Part shown: positions 1 to 7,606 of the stretch, piece after piece
Position numbering within the stretch: position 1 is the stretch's first letter
Layout: each line of letters starts with the position of its first letter
Assembly: GCF_002007645.1 (NCBI RefSeq)
Contig: NZ_CP019791.1
Span: 3,588,593 to 3,652,592, forward strand
Direction: 5' to 3'
DNA length: 64,000 nucleotides
Origin: Anaerohalosphaera lusitana
GTDB taxonomy: Bacteria; Planctomycetota; Phycisphaerae; Sedimentisphaerales; Anaerohalosphaeraceae
Made by a program: the position numbers and the translations under genes
Notes under the pieces: model-generated
The model's database searches: none
Seen by the model: the letters and a program-made list of their open reading frames with translations, nothing else
Told to the model about the DNA's origin: nothing

Positions 1-98
1 AGGTGGATCGAAGCGGCGATCATGAGGATCAGTCCGAGGGCCGTGGTGAATTTTGCTGTTGAGTGACGTTGTTTTGTGGTGCTGCGAAATTGTGCCAT
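1..98 (-). CDS. N-terminus of a secreted protein (partial)
   Basis: Only the first 32 codons are in the window; the gene continues past position 1. It starts at an ATG at 96-98 preceded by GGAGG four bases upstream, inside the 3' end of the DUF6807 gene, so the two overlap by about 70 bases and are probably translationally coupled. The visible peptide has a basic start (MAQFRSTTKQRHSTAKF) and then a hydrophobic stretch (TTALGLILMIAAS), the pattern of a Sec signal peptide. The mature domain is outside the window, so no function can be given. Confidence 0.65.
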   Translation of the reverse strand, partial: MAQFRSTTKQRHSTAKFTTALGLILMIAASIH

Positions 99-1084
99 AA
101 TGCCTCCGCTGTTTGGGTATCGATTTTGCCGTCGTAAACTATCATTCGGTATTTTAGTGTGTATTCTTTGCCGGGTTCGAGGATCCATTCTTTGTGGCGG
201 ATGGGGCAGAACTCGAAGAACATATCGCCCCTGCCGCCGACTGAGTTTTCGGGCCAGACACGCATGGGTTCGGGGTGCCGGCGGTTGTCGGGGTGGCTGA
301 GGAATAGGATGCCGCTGGTTTGCTGGGGGTCGTCGAAGCTGCCGGTGATGCTGCACCAGCGGGCACGGGTGCCGTCGGCGTCGGTGCGGGTTTTGCCTTT
401 TGAGGTGAGGACGGTGGTGTTGTCTTTTTGCCACTGTTCGGTGGCGCGGAAGCCGAGTCCGCCGCCGTAGCGGTACTGGTCGAGGGTGATGGGTACGTCA
501 AGGACGTTTTTGAGGGTGGAGGTCAGGTCGACGACCCATGCTTTGCGGGCGTGGATGGTTGTGGCTGAGGCGCGGACGGTCCATGTTTCGTCGATGGCGG
601 TGCGGGGTGCGTGTGGGCCCTTGAGCTGGACGTGGTCGTGGCGGACGGTGAAGCCGCAGCGGTTGGGGTCGGAGGTTGTGGATTCGATGCGGTTAAAGCG
701 GACGGTTCCCTGGCCCTTGCCGAGGTTCCAGAAGTCGACTTGCCGGCCGGCGATGCGGGTTTTGGTCCAGGGGTTCCAGATGCCGTAGTGGTGGTAGTGG
801 TCGGGCGGCTGGATGCGGGTGAGGACGCGGCCGGTGGGGGAATAGAGCGGGTGGATGAAGGCGCTGCGGCGATAGAGGGGGTCGACGTGGTCGGGTACGG
901 GGTGCGTAGCGTGGTGGTAGGTGAGGATGTTGCTGCTGTCGTGGGAGAGCGTGATGGTTTCGGCGTTTTTCTGGACGGCGAAGGTGCCGGATGTGCGCGG
1001 TGCGGGGGATGCTGCGGAGGAGGCGGCAGCGATGATGCAAGTCAGCAGAAGGCTCCGGTTTGCCGTGAAACGCTTGATGTTCAT
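29..1084 (-). CDS. DUF6807 (PmoA-like) secreted protein
   Basis: This 351-residue protein belongs to the DUF6807 family, often labelled 'methane oxygenase PmoA' although it is unrelated to methane monooxygenase. Family members are beta-sandwich proteins common in planctomycete and Bacteroidetes carbohydrate loci, usually beside Gfo/Idh oxidoreductases; no reaction is established. Visible landmarks are PPDHYHHYGIWNPWT near residue 95 and a His/Asp-rich core. The start is placed at the ATG at 1084 because GGAG lies just upstream and a signal peptide follows (MNIKRFTANRSLLLTCIIAA); a longer reading would run into the upstream gene. The gap to that gene, which encodes a Gfo/Idh oxidoreductase, is 46 bases, so they are probably cotranscribed. 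Confidence 0.85.
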   Translation of the reverse strand: MNIKRFTANRSLLLTCIIAAASSAASPAPRTSGTFAVQKNAETITLSHDSSNILTYHHATHPVPDHVDPLYRRSAFIHPLYSPTGRVLTRIQPPDHYHHYGIWNPWTKTRIAGRQVDFWNLGKGQGTVRFNRIESTTSDPNRCGFTVRHDHVQLKGPHAPRTAIDETWTVRASATTIHARKAWVVDLTSTLKNVLDVPITLDQYRYGGGLGFRATEQWQKDNTTVLTSKGKTRTDADGTRARWCSITGSFDDPQQTSGILFLSHPDNRRHPEPMRVWPENSVGGRGDMFFEFCPIRHKEWILEPGKEYTLKYRMIVYDGKIDTQTAEALWHNFAAPQNNVTQQQNSPRPSD

Positions 1085-1130
1085 GAGTATTTTCTCCTTC
1101 GGGTCAAATGTGCTAACCATGCCGGCCTGA

Positions 1131-2426
1131 TCAGACGGTCCAGGGTTGGCGGTGTTCGTAGTCGAGCATTGCGTTTGCCTGGTCGTCATTGACGAAACGT
1201 TCGGTTTTGGGGTCCCACTGCAGAGGACGGCCGAGCTTCATTGCGATGTGGTGGATCACGCAGACGGTGTTCGACCTGTGGCCGACCTCTACGGGGGCGA
1301 GGGGGTCCTTGCGGGATCGCATGCAGTCGAGGAAGTTGCCCATGTGGTTGTTGCTGACGGGGAGCTTGACGTCGGTATCGCTCAATTTTTCGCGGAAGAT
1401 GTTCATGTCGTGGGCCTTGAATGAGCCGCGTTCGACCCAGATCCAACCGTCGGTGCCGATGAACTTGACGCCGGGGCTGCCGTTGTGTGAGGTGAGCTTG
1501 ACTCCGTTGGCGTATTCTGCATCGGCGGTGAAGGCGGTGTGAACGTCGAAGAGTCCGCGGTCGGGGTATTCGGCCTGGGCCTTTACCTTGACGGGGCCGG
1601 AGTCCTTGTCGGTGCCCATTGCCCATTGAGCTATGTCGTACATGTGAGCGCCCCAGCCGGTGATCATTCCGTGACAGTACTGGCCTATCTGGAGCCAGCC
1701 GGGGCGGCTGAAACCGTTCTGCGGGTGTACGCGATGGTCGGTGTACGGGACTTTGGGGGCGGGGCCGAGCCACATGTCGTAATCGAGGTTGGCCGGGACG
1801 GGCATGGGTGATGCGTCGGCTGTGCCGTGGTCGGTTGGTATGACGACTTCGATCTTCCGGAGCTTGCCGATGCGTCCGTTGCGGACCAGTTCGCAGGACT
1901 TGCGGAAGTAGACGCTGGATCGCTGCTGGGAGCCGGTCTGGAGTATGACGTTGTTGCTGCGAACAGCTTTGACGAGCTTTCGGCCCTCGGCGATGGTGTA
2001 GGTGAGGGGCTTTTGGAGGTAGATGTCCTTGCCAGCTTTGGCGGCGGCGACGGCGATCAGAGCGTGTGAGTGGTCGGGGGTGGAGATGGTGACGCCGTCG
2101 ATGTCTTTGCGGGCGAGTAATTTTCGATAGTCGGTGTATGCCTGTACTTCGGTGAAATTGCCCTGACCGAGCTGTTTGGTGTAGATGTCTTCTACGGCTT
2201 TTTTGGCGGCGAGGGCCCTGCTGCGGTCGACATCGCAAACTGCGACGATTCGTATGTTTCGCTTTAGGCCGTTATAGAGGCAGCTTTTCATGTCGCCTCG
2301 GCCCATTCGGCCGGTGCCGATGGATGCCATGTTAAGGCGATTGCTGGGGGCGTCGTTGCCGAGCACGCTGGACGAGAGAAAAAACGGAACAGAAACTGCT
2401 GCCTTGCAGAAATCACGTCTTCGCAT
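1131..2426 (-). CDS. Gfo/Idh/MocA oxidoreductase with Tat-type leader
   Basis: This 431-residue protein is an NAD(P)-dependent oxidoreductase of the Gfo/Idh/MocA family, which acts on sugars, inositols or amino sugars. The N-terminus MRRRDFCKAAVSVPFFLSSS resembles a twin-arginine leader, so it may be exported already folded with its cofactor. The Rossmann glycine motif GTGRMGRGD lies near residue 38. The usual EKP motif reads QKP in YLQKPLTYTIAEG. The active-site-like stretch WGAHMYDIAQW is kept. The start has AAGGAT seven bases upstream. The downstream DUF6807 gene is a common partner. The substrate cannot be read from sequence; in this setting a mannose-derived or sulfated sugar is an inference. 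Confidence 0.88.
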   Translation of the reverse strand: MRRRDFCKAAVSVPFFLSSSVLGNDAPSNRLNMASIGTGRMGRGDMKSCLYNGLKRNIRIVAVCDVDRSRALAAKKAVEDIYTKQLGQGNFTEVQAYTDYRKLLARKDIDGVTISTPDHSHALIAVAAAKAGKDIYLQKPLTYTIAEGRKLVKAVRSNNVILQTGSQQRSSVYFRKSCELVRNGRIGKLRKIEVVIPTDHGTADASPMPVPANLDYDMWLGPAPKVPYTDHRVHPQNGFSRPGWLQIGQYCHGMITGWGAHMYDIAQWAMGTDKDSGPVKVKAQAEYPDRGLFDVHTAFTADAEYANGVKLTSHNGSPGVKFIGTDGWIWVERGSFKAHDMNIFREKLSDTDVKLPVSNNHMGNFLDCMRSRKDPLAPVEVGHRSNTVCVIHHIAMKLGRPLQWDPKTERFVNDDQANAMLDYEHRQPWTV

Positions 2427-2765
2427 AGTTATCCTTTGTAACCTCAGTCAAAACTTTAACTTGCGGCATATGTCCCTTATCGCAGGGTTTGGTTCAGAGT
2501 CCTTTCAAAAGTCGGACCTGTCTTTAGCTGGAGCCGCTCTTTATTACATAAGATCAGTGTTTAACTACACTTACATCGAGACTGCAAGCGATGTAAATAA
2601 CACTAGACTGCTGCATGATAATAATATTTCAAGACTAAAGCAATAAAATTAACTGGATAACTCAGCGCTTAACTGTCTTAACGGAACCCGTATTTTCAGG
2701 ATAACGCCGCTGAGTAGTATATTGGTGGGTCCCCTGCTTACCCCATCCCTCGTTCTGGTTTATTT
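2427..2765. other. Intergenic promoter region
   Basis: This 339-base stretch between the ROK kinase terminator and the Gfo/Idh gene has no credible coding sequence; short readings lack ribosome sites and run against the transcript. It is AT-rich next to GC-rich genes. It carries the perfect inverted repeat at 2571-2596 listed separately. It is probably the leader and promoter region of the two-gene Gfo/Idh-DUF6807 unit. I could not fix a convincing -35/-10 pair. Confidence 0.5.
2571..2596. promoter_or_regulatory. Inverted repeat, candidate operator
   Basis: Two perfect 8-base arms, TTACATCG and CGATGTAA, are separated by 10 bases. The repeat sits about 145 bases upstream of the Gfo/Idh start codon in a promoter region, the layout expected of a dimeric repressor site. 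The GntR/LacI-type regulator at 47-48 kb is one possible binder, but nothing in the sequence proves that. A transcribed hairpin is the alternative. Confidence 0.35.
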
Positions 2766-2798
2766 AAAAAAGGACTCACGAGTTAACGCGAGTCCTTT
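2766..2798 (-). terminator. Rho-independent terminator after ROK kinase gene
   Basis: On the minus strand AAAGGACTC pairs with GAGTCCTTT around a 12-base loop and runs into six T residues. It lies 21 bases past the stop codon of the ROK kinase gene and would end the long minus-strand operon. The same stem recurs near 50.0 and 52.9 kb. Confidence 0.8.
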
Positions 2799-2819
2799 AA
2801 TAGCTAGTACAACTGCAAG

Positions 2820-3920
2820 TTACTGGTCCAGTTGGCTTAGGGCGAAGGCGTAGGCGCCGATGGAGATGGCCTGGCTGGTGTCAAGGACGGCTCTGCCGAG
2901 GCCGAGGCGTTTCATGGGGTCGTACTTGATGGTTTTCTGGGTGCCGGGGACCTGGACCTCTTTGATGTCGCCCTGCATGAAGCGCTTTTTGTCTTCGGGG
3001 TCCTCGAGGTCGAACGACTTCTGGACCATGCGAGGGAGTTTGTCGCCAGCGAGACTATCGATAGTTCCGTTCATTTCTTTGAGTACCGAATCGATGAACA
3101 GCGGGTATGCGGCAGAGAGGCCGCCGCCGATGACGATCGGACAGTCGAGCAGGGAGATTGCGTTTGCGAGGGCATCGCCGACGCATTCGCCGAGTTCGGC
3201 AAACGCCTGCAGTGCCGCATCCTTGTTGCCGTCATGCTTGCCGGTGCCGATTTCGTAGATGTCCCTGGGTTCGGGTGCGTCTGCAGGGTCGATACCGGTG
3301 ATGCGGGCGTAGGTGCCTTTTACGGCGCGGATGCTGACGCCCTCTTCGGCGAAGCATTTGGGGTGGCGTTTGCTGCGAGTGATCCAGATCTCGCCCGCGG
3401 TGGAGTTGTCGCCGATGTAGAGCTCTCCGTCGGCGACAATGCCGCCGCCGAAGCCGGTGCCGAGCGTGATGCCGAACAGCTTGTTGAAACGCTTGGGCGA
3501 GCCTGCATCTTCGAGCATTTTGTTAACCTTGGGCAGGAAGCCGGCGATCGCTTCGCCGTATACGAACAGGTCGCCGTCGTTGTTGATGTAGACGGGCATG
3601 TCGAATTTGTCCTCAAGGAACGGGCCGAGTGCGACGCCGTGGTAGACCTTGAGGTTCGGCGGCGCTACTATGATGCCCCTGGGATAGTCAGCGGGGCCCG
3701 GGAAGGCGAAGCTGATGGCTGCCGGTCTGGTGTCGAGCTGGTCGATCACCTGCGAAAAGCCGGCGACCATAGACTCGAGACTTTTGTCGAGATCGTGGGC
3801 GTTGGCGGGCAGGCGGACGGGAGTTGCGATCTCTTTGTTGGCCTGCATGGCTGAGAATACGAAGTTTGTTCCGCCTGCGTCGAGTGTCAGTACAATGCGT
3901 TGATCGTCTGTCTTAGTCAT
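2820..3920 (-). CDS. ROK-family sugar kinase
   Basis: This 366-residue cytoplasmic protein fits the ROK (repressor/ORF/kinase) family of sugar kinases. The ATP-binding motif LDAGGTNFVF is at about residue 13, a phosphate/sugar segment FAFPGPADY follows near 70, the catalytic Asp lies in INNDGD near 113, and GITLGTGFGGGIV is near 150. The usual ROK zinc motif (CxCGxxGCxE) is missing; the equivalent stretch has a single Cys (KRHPKCFAEEG). It carries no DNA-binding domain, so it is a kinase, not a repressor. It is 18 bases downstream of an MFS sugar porter and in line with the GH92 gene, which suggests phosphorylation of imported hexose, perhaps mannose or glucose. AAGGAA precedes the start. Confidence 0.85.
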   Translation of the reverse strand: MTKTDDQRIVLTLDAGGTNFVFSAMQANKEIATPVRLPANAHDLDKSLESMVAGFSQVIDQLDTRPAAISFAFPGPADYPRGIIVAPPNLKVYHGVALGPFLEDKFDMPVYINNDGDLFVYGEAIAGFLPKVNKMLEDAGSPKRFNKLFGITLGTGFGGGIVADGELYIGDNSTAGEIWITRSKRHPKCFAEEGVSIRAVKGTYARITGIDPADAPEPRDIYEIGTGKHDGNKDAALQAFAELGECVGDALANAISLLDCPIVIGGGLSAAYPLFIDSVLKEMNGTIDSLAGDKLPRMVQKSFDLEDPEDKKRFMQGDIKEVQVPGTQKTIKYDPMKRLGLGRAVLDTSQAISIGAYAFALSQLDQ

Positions 3921-3938
3921 AAATTATTCCTTTTTCGC

Positions 3939-5120
3939 TTATGGACTTGGTACGGCTTCTTCGACCATTTCTGCTTGTTTTGGCTTGTCGTTCTGCAATG
4001 ACAGTATCGTCAGGTAGACAAAGCAGACGACTGGGACGATAAAGGCTCTGGGGCCCCAGTCGAGATCGACGAACTTACCCATCAGAAGCGGTATCAGTGC
4101 ACCGCCTGAGATGGCCATGCACATAAGGCCGCTGAGTTCGCTGCCGCGTTCGGGATCCTTCTCGACGGTGATCGAAAAGAGCATGGGCCAGATGTTGGCA
4201 AAGCCGAAGCCCGCGAGAGCAACACCAACGACAGCAATGGAGGAAACGCCCGTGGTCAGGATGATCGCGCCTGCCAGGCCCATTGCAGCGGAGACGCGGA
4301 AGAATGTTCGGGAAGTCATGAAATTGAGAACTGCGCCACCTATGAGACGACCGATGGTGAGCAATAGGAAGAAGAAGCCGGGTCCGAAGCTGGTTGCTTT
4401 GTCAGCGGAGAGGCCCATATTTTCGAGCAGAGGCTTGAGGAACCTTGCCATGCACACCTCGGAGCCTACGTAGAGGAATATGCCGAGTACAGCCAGTGCA
4501 AAGACCGGTTTTTTAAGAAGCGAAAGGCTGGAGCCAATGTTCGGGGGCGTGTCGGGCTGAGTCTCTTTTACTTTGATGCAGGCCACCCAGATGAACGCAC
4601 CTGCCATAAGCAGTGCGAAAAACGGGAAAACACCGCGCCAACCCATAGAGCTGAACAAAGCAATGCCGGCGATAGCGGTCACCAGGTAGGTAGAAGCCGT
4701 GCTGCCGATGCCCTTGAAGCCCTGTGCGAAGCTGAGGTTTCGGCCGTAGTTGCCCTCGGCACTTACGTCGTGCATGATGGGGTTGCCCGCGACCTGCAGG
4801 AACGTGGTACCTACGCCGAGTGCGAAGATGCACGCCAGAAGCAGCGCGAAGTTCGGAACGATGAAACAGGGAACAGCCATTGCGACGACGTTGAGGCCCA
4901 GACCGAGAAGCAGCAGCTTCTTTTTGCCTATGCGGGCAGCAAGCAGTCCGCCGGGGACGCTGAATACCGCGAAAGCGATAAATACGAAAAATGACAGCAG
5001 CGTTGCCATCACGTTGCTAAGTTCATAGTTCTCTTTTACTGCGTCTGACATGGGGCCCATTGCGTCGGCGACACCCATGGCGAAGAACGTCAGAAGTATT
5101 GGCACTGTCTTCATTCGCAT
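3939..5120 (-). CDS. MFS sugar transporter (FucP-like)
   Basis: This 393-residue inner-membrane protein has about 12 hydrophobic segments and the look of the fucose/glucose-galactose permease branch of the major facilitator superfamily, for example the conserved loop ARIGKKKLLLLGL after the second pair of helices. It would import a hexose with protons. The start is set at the ATG at 5120, preceded by GAGG nine bases upstream; an in-frame TTG at 5135 overlaps that ribosome site and is unlikely. It lies 18 bases upstream of the ROK kinase gene, giving an import-and-phosphorylate pair, and 33 bases after the GH92 gene. The actual sugar is not determined. Confidence 0.88.
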   Translation of the reverse strand: MRMKTVPILLTFFAMGVADAMGPMSDAVKENYELSNVMATLLSFFVFIAFAVFSVPGGLLAARIGKKKLLLLGLGLNVVAMAVPCFIVPNFALLLACIFALGVGTTFLQVAGNPIMHDVSAEGNYGRNLSFAQGFKGIGSTASTYLVTAIAGIALFSSMGWRGVFPFFALLMAGAFIWVACIKVKETQPDTPPNIGSSLSLLKKPVFALAVLGIFLYVGSEVCMARFLKPLLENMGLSADKATSFGPGFFFLLLTIGRLIGGAVLNFMTSRTFFRVSAAMGLAGAIILTTGVSSIAVVGVALAGFGFANIWPMLFSITVEKDPERGSELSGLMCMAISGGALIPLLMGKFVDLDWGPRAFIVPVVCFVYLTILSLQNDKPKQAEMVEEAVPSP

Positions 5121-5153
5121 GATAGTTTTCCTCAATAATTAACTTCTAAAATA

Positions 5154-7457
5154 TTATTTGGCAGTTATATGCCCTGCTGTTGCCTGTTTGCTGTTATTAA
5201 ACAAGGGTGAGCTGGAGCGATTCTGAGGCTTTGAAGCGAAGGCGAGGTTTGGCGTGTCGCCCATCTGGAGCACCAGCGTTCCGCCGTTTACGATCATTTC
5301 ATGAGTGATGTATCCTTTGGTGTAGGGTTTGCCGTTGTAAGAAGCTGACTGGATGTAGATATTTTCGGGGCTGTTGTTTTCGGCACGAATGGTGAAGGTT
5401 TCGCCGCCGTCGATCTGGATACGGGCCTCGTCGAGGGCGGGGCTTCCGAGTACGTAGACGCCGGCAGCGGGATGTACGGGGTAGAAGCCGAGGGCGGAGA
5501 AGACATACCATGCAGACATCTGGCCGCAGTCCTCATTGCCGCAGAGACCGTCTGGGCCGTCATGGTACATGGTATCCATGATGCGGCGGACCTTTTCGGC
5601 GGTCTTGTACTGCTGGCCGGCGAAAGCGTAAAGATACGAGATATGGTGGCCGGGCTCGTTGCCGTGTGCGTACTGACCGATCAGGCCTGATATGTCACTG
5701 GAAGCTCCCTCGCTGAGCTCGGAACTTACAGCCCACAGCCGATCCAGCTTTTCTGTGAAAGCCTGGTCGCTGCCGAAGAGGTCTATCAGACCTTCGGGAT
5801 GCTGGGGGACGAGCCAGGTATACTGCCAGGCGTTGCCTTCGCAGTAATCGTCCTTGCGGTGGGTGGAAGCAACCGGATCGAAGGGTTTTCGCCAAGAGCC
5901 GTCGGCCATTTTGCCCCGCATGAACTTAGTGGTCGGATCGAAATATTCGGCGTATGCAAGCGCGCGTTTGCGGAAGTATTGGGCATCCTCGGTCTTGCCG
6001 AGCTTTTCGGCCATTAGTGCTATGCAGGCGTCGTCAATGGCGTATTCGAGTGCCTTTGCGACTGCCTCGTTTTCTTTGTCGCCGGGTATGTATCCCATTT
6101 CCTTGAGGAATTCCACGCCTTCGCGTTCGTGCATTGCGGAAGTTTTGATCGCTTCGAATGCGCGTTCGGGATCAAATCCGTCGAAGCCTTTCATGTAGGC
6201 GTCCACGATGACGGGAACGGCATGGTAGCCGACCATGGTCCAGGTTTCGTTGCCAAGCAAGTGCCAGACGGGCAGAACGCCCTGCTGATCGTAGATGGCC
6301 AGCATGGACTTCACCATGTCGTCTACACGCTGGGGTTCGGTAATCGTCAGCAACGGCTGCTGGGCACGGTATGTGTCCCAGAGTGAAAAGATGCTGTAGT
6401 TTTCGAATCCGGGATCGGCATAAACTTTCTTGTCCGTGCCGCGGTACTGGCCGTTGCTGTCGTTGAACAAGACCGGTGCGATCATCGTGTGGTAGAGTGC
6501 GGTGTAGAACGTGCGTTTAACGCTGTCGCTGCCACTTTCGATGTTAATACAACTAAGCTGCCGGTTCCACTCTTCTCGTCCCTGTTCGACAACCCGCATA
6601 AAATCCCAATGAGGCATTTCGGTGCGGATATTACCAAGAGCGTTTTTAACACTGACCGGAGATATTGCGACCTTGAGCAATACCGGTTCGGAGTCGGCAT
6701 CGAGAGTGAATACGCCCTTTATTTTGTTGCTTTTCGTGGTATTGGTTTTCAGCTTGCGAGCGCCATCATAAACCGTGAAGCTTCGGGGGCCGTTCTGGAA
6801 TTTCATTGCGAAATAGACCCGCTGGTCCTTTGCCCATCCTGTGGAGAAGCGGTATCCGCCGAAGGTGGTATCGTCAATTTGCCTGATATATGTTTTAGTC
6901 GCGTGGTCGGTGTTTCCCTGCTGGAGATCGACGATGACGTGTCCGGTCTTGTCGGCTGGGAAGGTATATTTGTGCATGGCGACCCGTTCGGTGGCTGTGA
7001 GATCCACCTTCACGTCGTAGTCGTCAAGCTTGACGGAGTAGTGCGAGGGCCGAGCGGTTTCGTTGTCGTGGCTGAAGCGGGATGCGTATCCTGAATCGGG
7101 GTCCGCGTCGCTGCCGGGCTGGGTTTTGATCTCGCCGGTAAAGGGCATCATCATGATATCGCCGAGGTCGCCGATGCCGGTTCCGCTGAGGTGCGTGTGA
7201 GAAAAACCGACCAGGACGGAATCGGAATAATGATAGCCGGAGCACCAGTCCCAGCCTTTATTGAAACCATTCGGCCCGGGTTGGATTGCGCCGAACGGGA
7301 CCGTGGCGGCAAGGAATGTGTGGCCGTGTCCTGAAGTACCTATGTACGGATCGACATACTGAACGACATCCTGAGACTTTGCGTGAACGCCGCAACCGGA
7401 TATCATTGCAATGCCCAGGAAAACCAATATTATTGTTGTTGCTTTATTGTGCGTCAT
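5154..7457 (-). CDS. GH92 alpha-mannosidase, lipoprotein
   Basis: This 767-residue protein is a full-length glycoside hydrolase family 92 exo-alpha-mannosidase, a calcium-dependent inverting enzyme that trims terminal mannose. Family signatures are plain: GFSHTHLSGTG near residue 90, the acid-bearing HGNEPGHH near 600 and the base-bearing GNEDCGQMSAWYVF near 640. The N-terminus has a hydrophobic segment ending in the lipobox ISGC, so it should be a lipoprotein outside the cytoplasm. The chosen ATG has GAGAGGA upstream; another ATG three codons earlier is possible. With the GH99-like and GH38 genes nearby it makes alpha-mannan the best guess for the locus substrate. Confidence 0.93.
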   Translation of the reverse strand: MTHNKATTIILVFLGIAMISGCGVHAKSQDVVQYVDPYIGTSGHGHTFLAATVPFGAIQPGPNGFNKGWDWCSGYHYSDSVLVGFSHTHLSGTGIGDLGDIMMMPFTGEIKTQPGSDADPDSGYASRFSHDNETARPSHYSVKLDDYDVKVDLTATERVAMHKYTFPADKTGHVIVDLQQGNTDHATKTYIRQIDDTTFGGYRFSTGWAKDQRVYFAMKFQNGPRSFTVYDGARKLKTNTTKSNKIKGVFTLDADSEPVLLKVAISPVSVKNALGNIRTEMPHWDFMRVVEQGREEWNRQLSCINIESGSDSVKRTFYTALYHTMIAPVLFNDSNGQYRGTDKKVYADPGFENYSIFSLWDTYRAQQPLLTITEPQRVDDMVKSMLAIYDQQGVLPVWHLLGNETWTMVGYHAVPVIVDAYMKGFDGFDPERAFEAIKTSAMHEREGVEFLKEMGYIPGDKENEAVAKALEYAIDDACIALMAEKLGKTEDAQYFRKRALAYAEYFDPTTKFMRGKMADGSWRKPFDPVASTHRKDDYCEGNAWQYTWLVPQHPEGLIDLFGSDQAFTEKLDRLWAVSSELSEGASSDISGLIGQYAHGNEPGHHISYLYAFAGQQYKTAEKVRRIMDTMYHDGPDGLCGNEDCGQMSAWYVFSALGFYPVHPAAGVYVLGSPALDEARIQIDGGETFTIRAENNSPENIYIQSASYNGKPYTKGYITHEMIVNGGTLVLQMGDTPNLAFASKPQNRSSSPLFNNSKQATAGHITAK

Positions 7458-7606
7458 TTTTGTCATTCCTCTCTTTGTGTGCTTTTGGAGTGTTTACTCT
7501 AACCTGTAATTTTCTTGATAAACCGTTCGTTTGCAAGAAATTTAATGTGCCAGCCGCATAATAAATCATTAATAACATGCTAACCGGCACCCATACGTGC
7601 GACATA

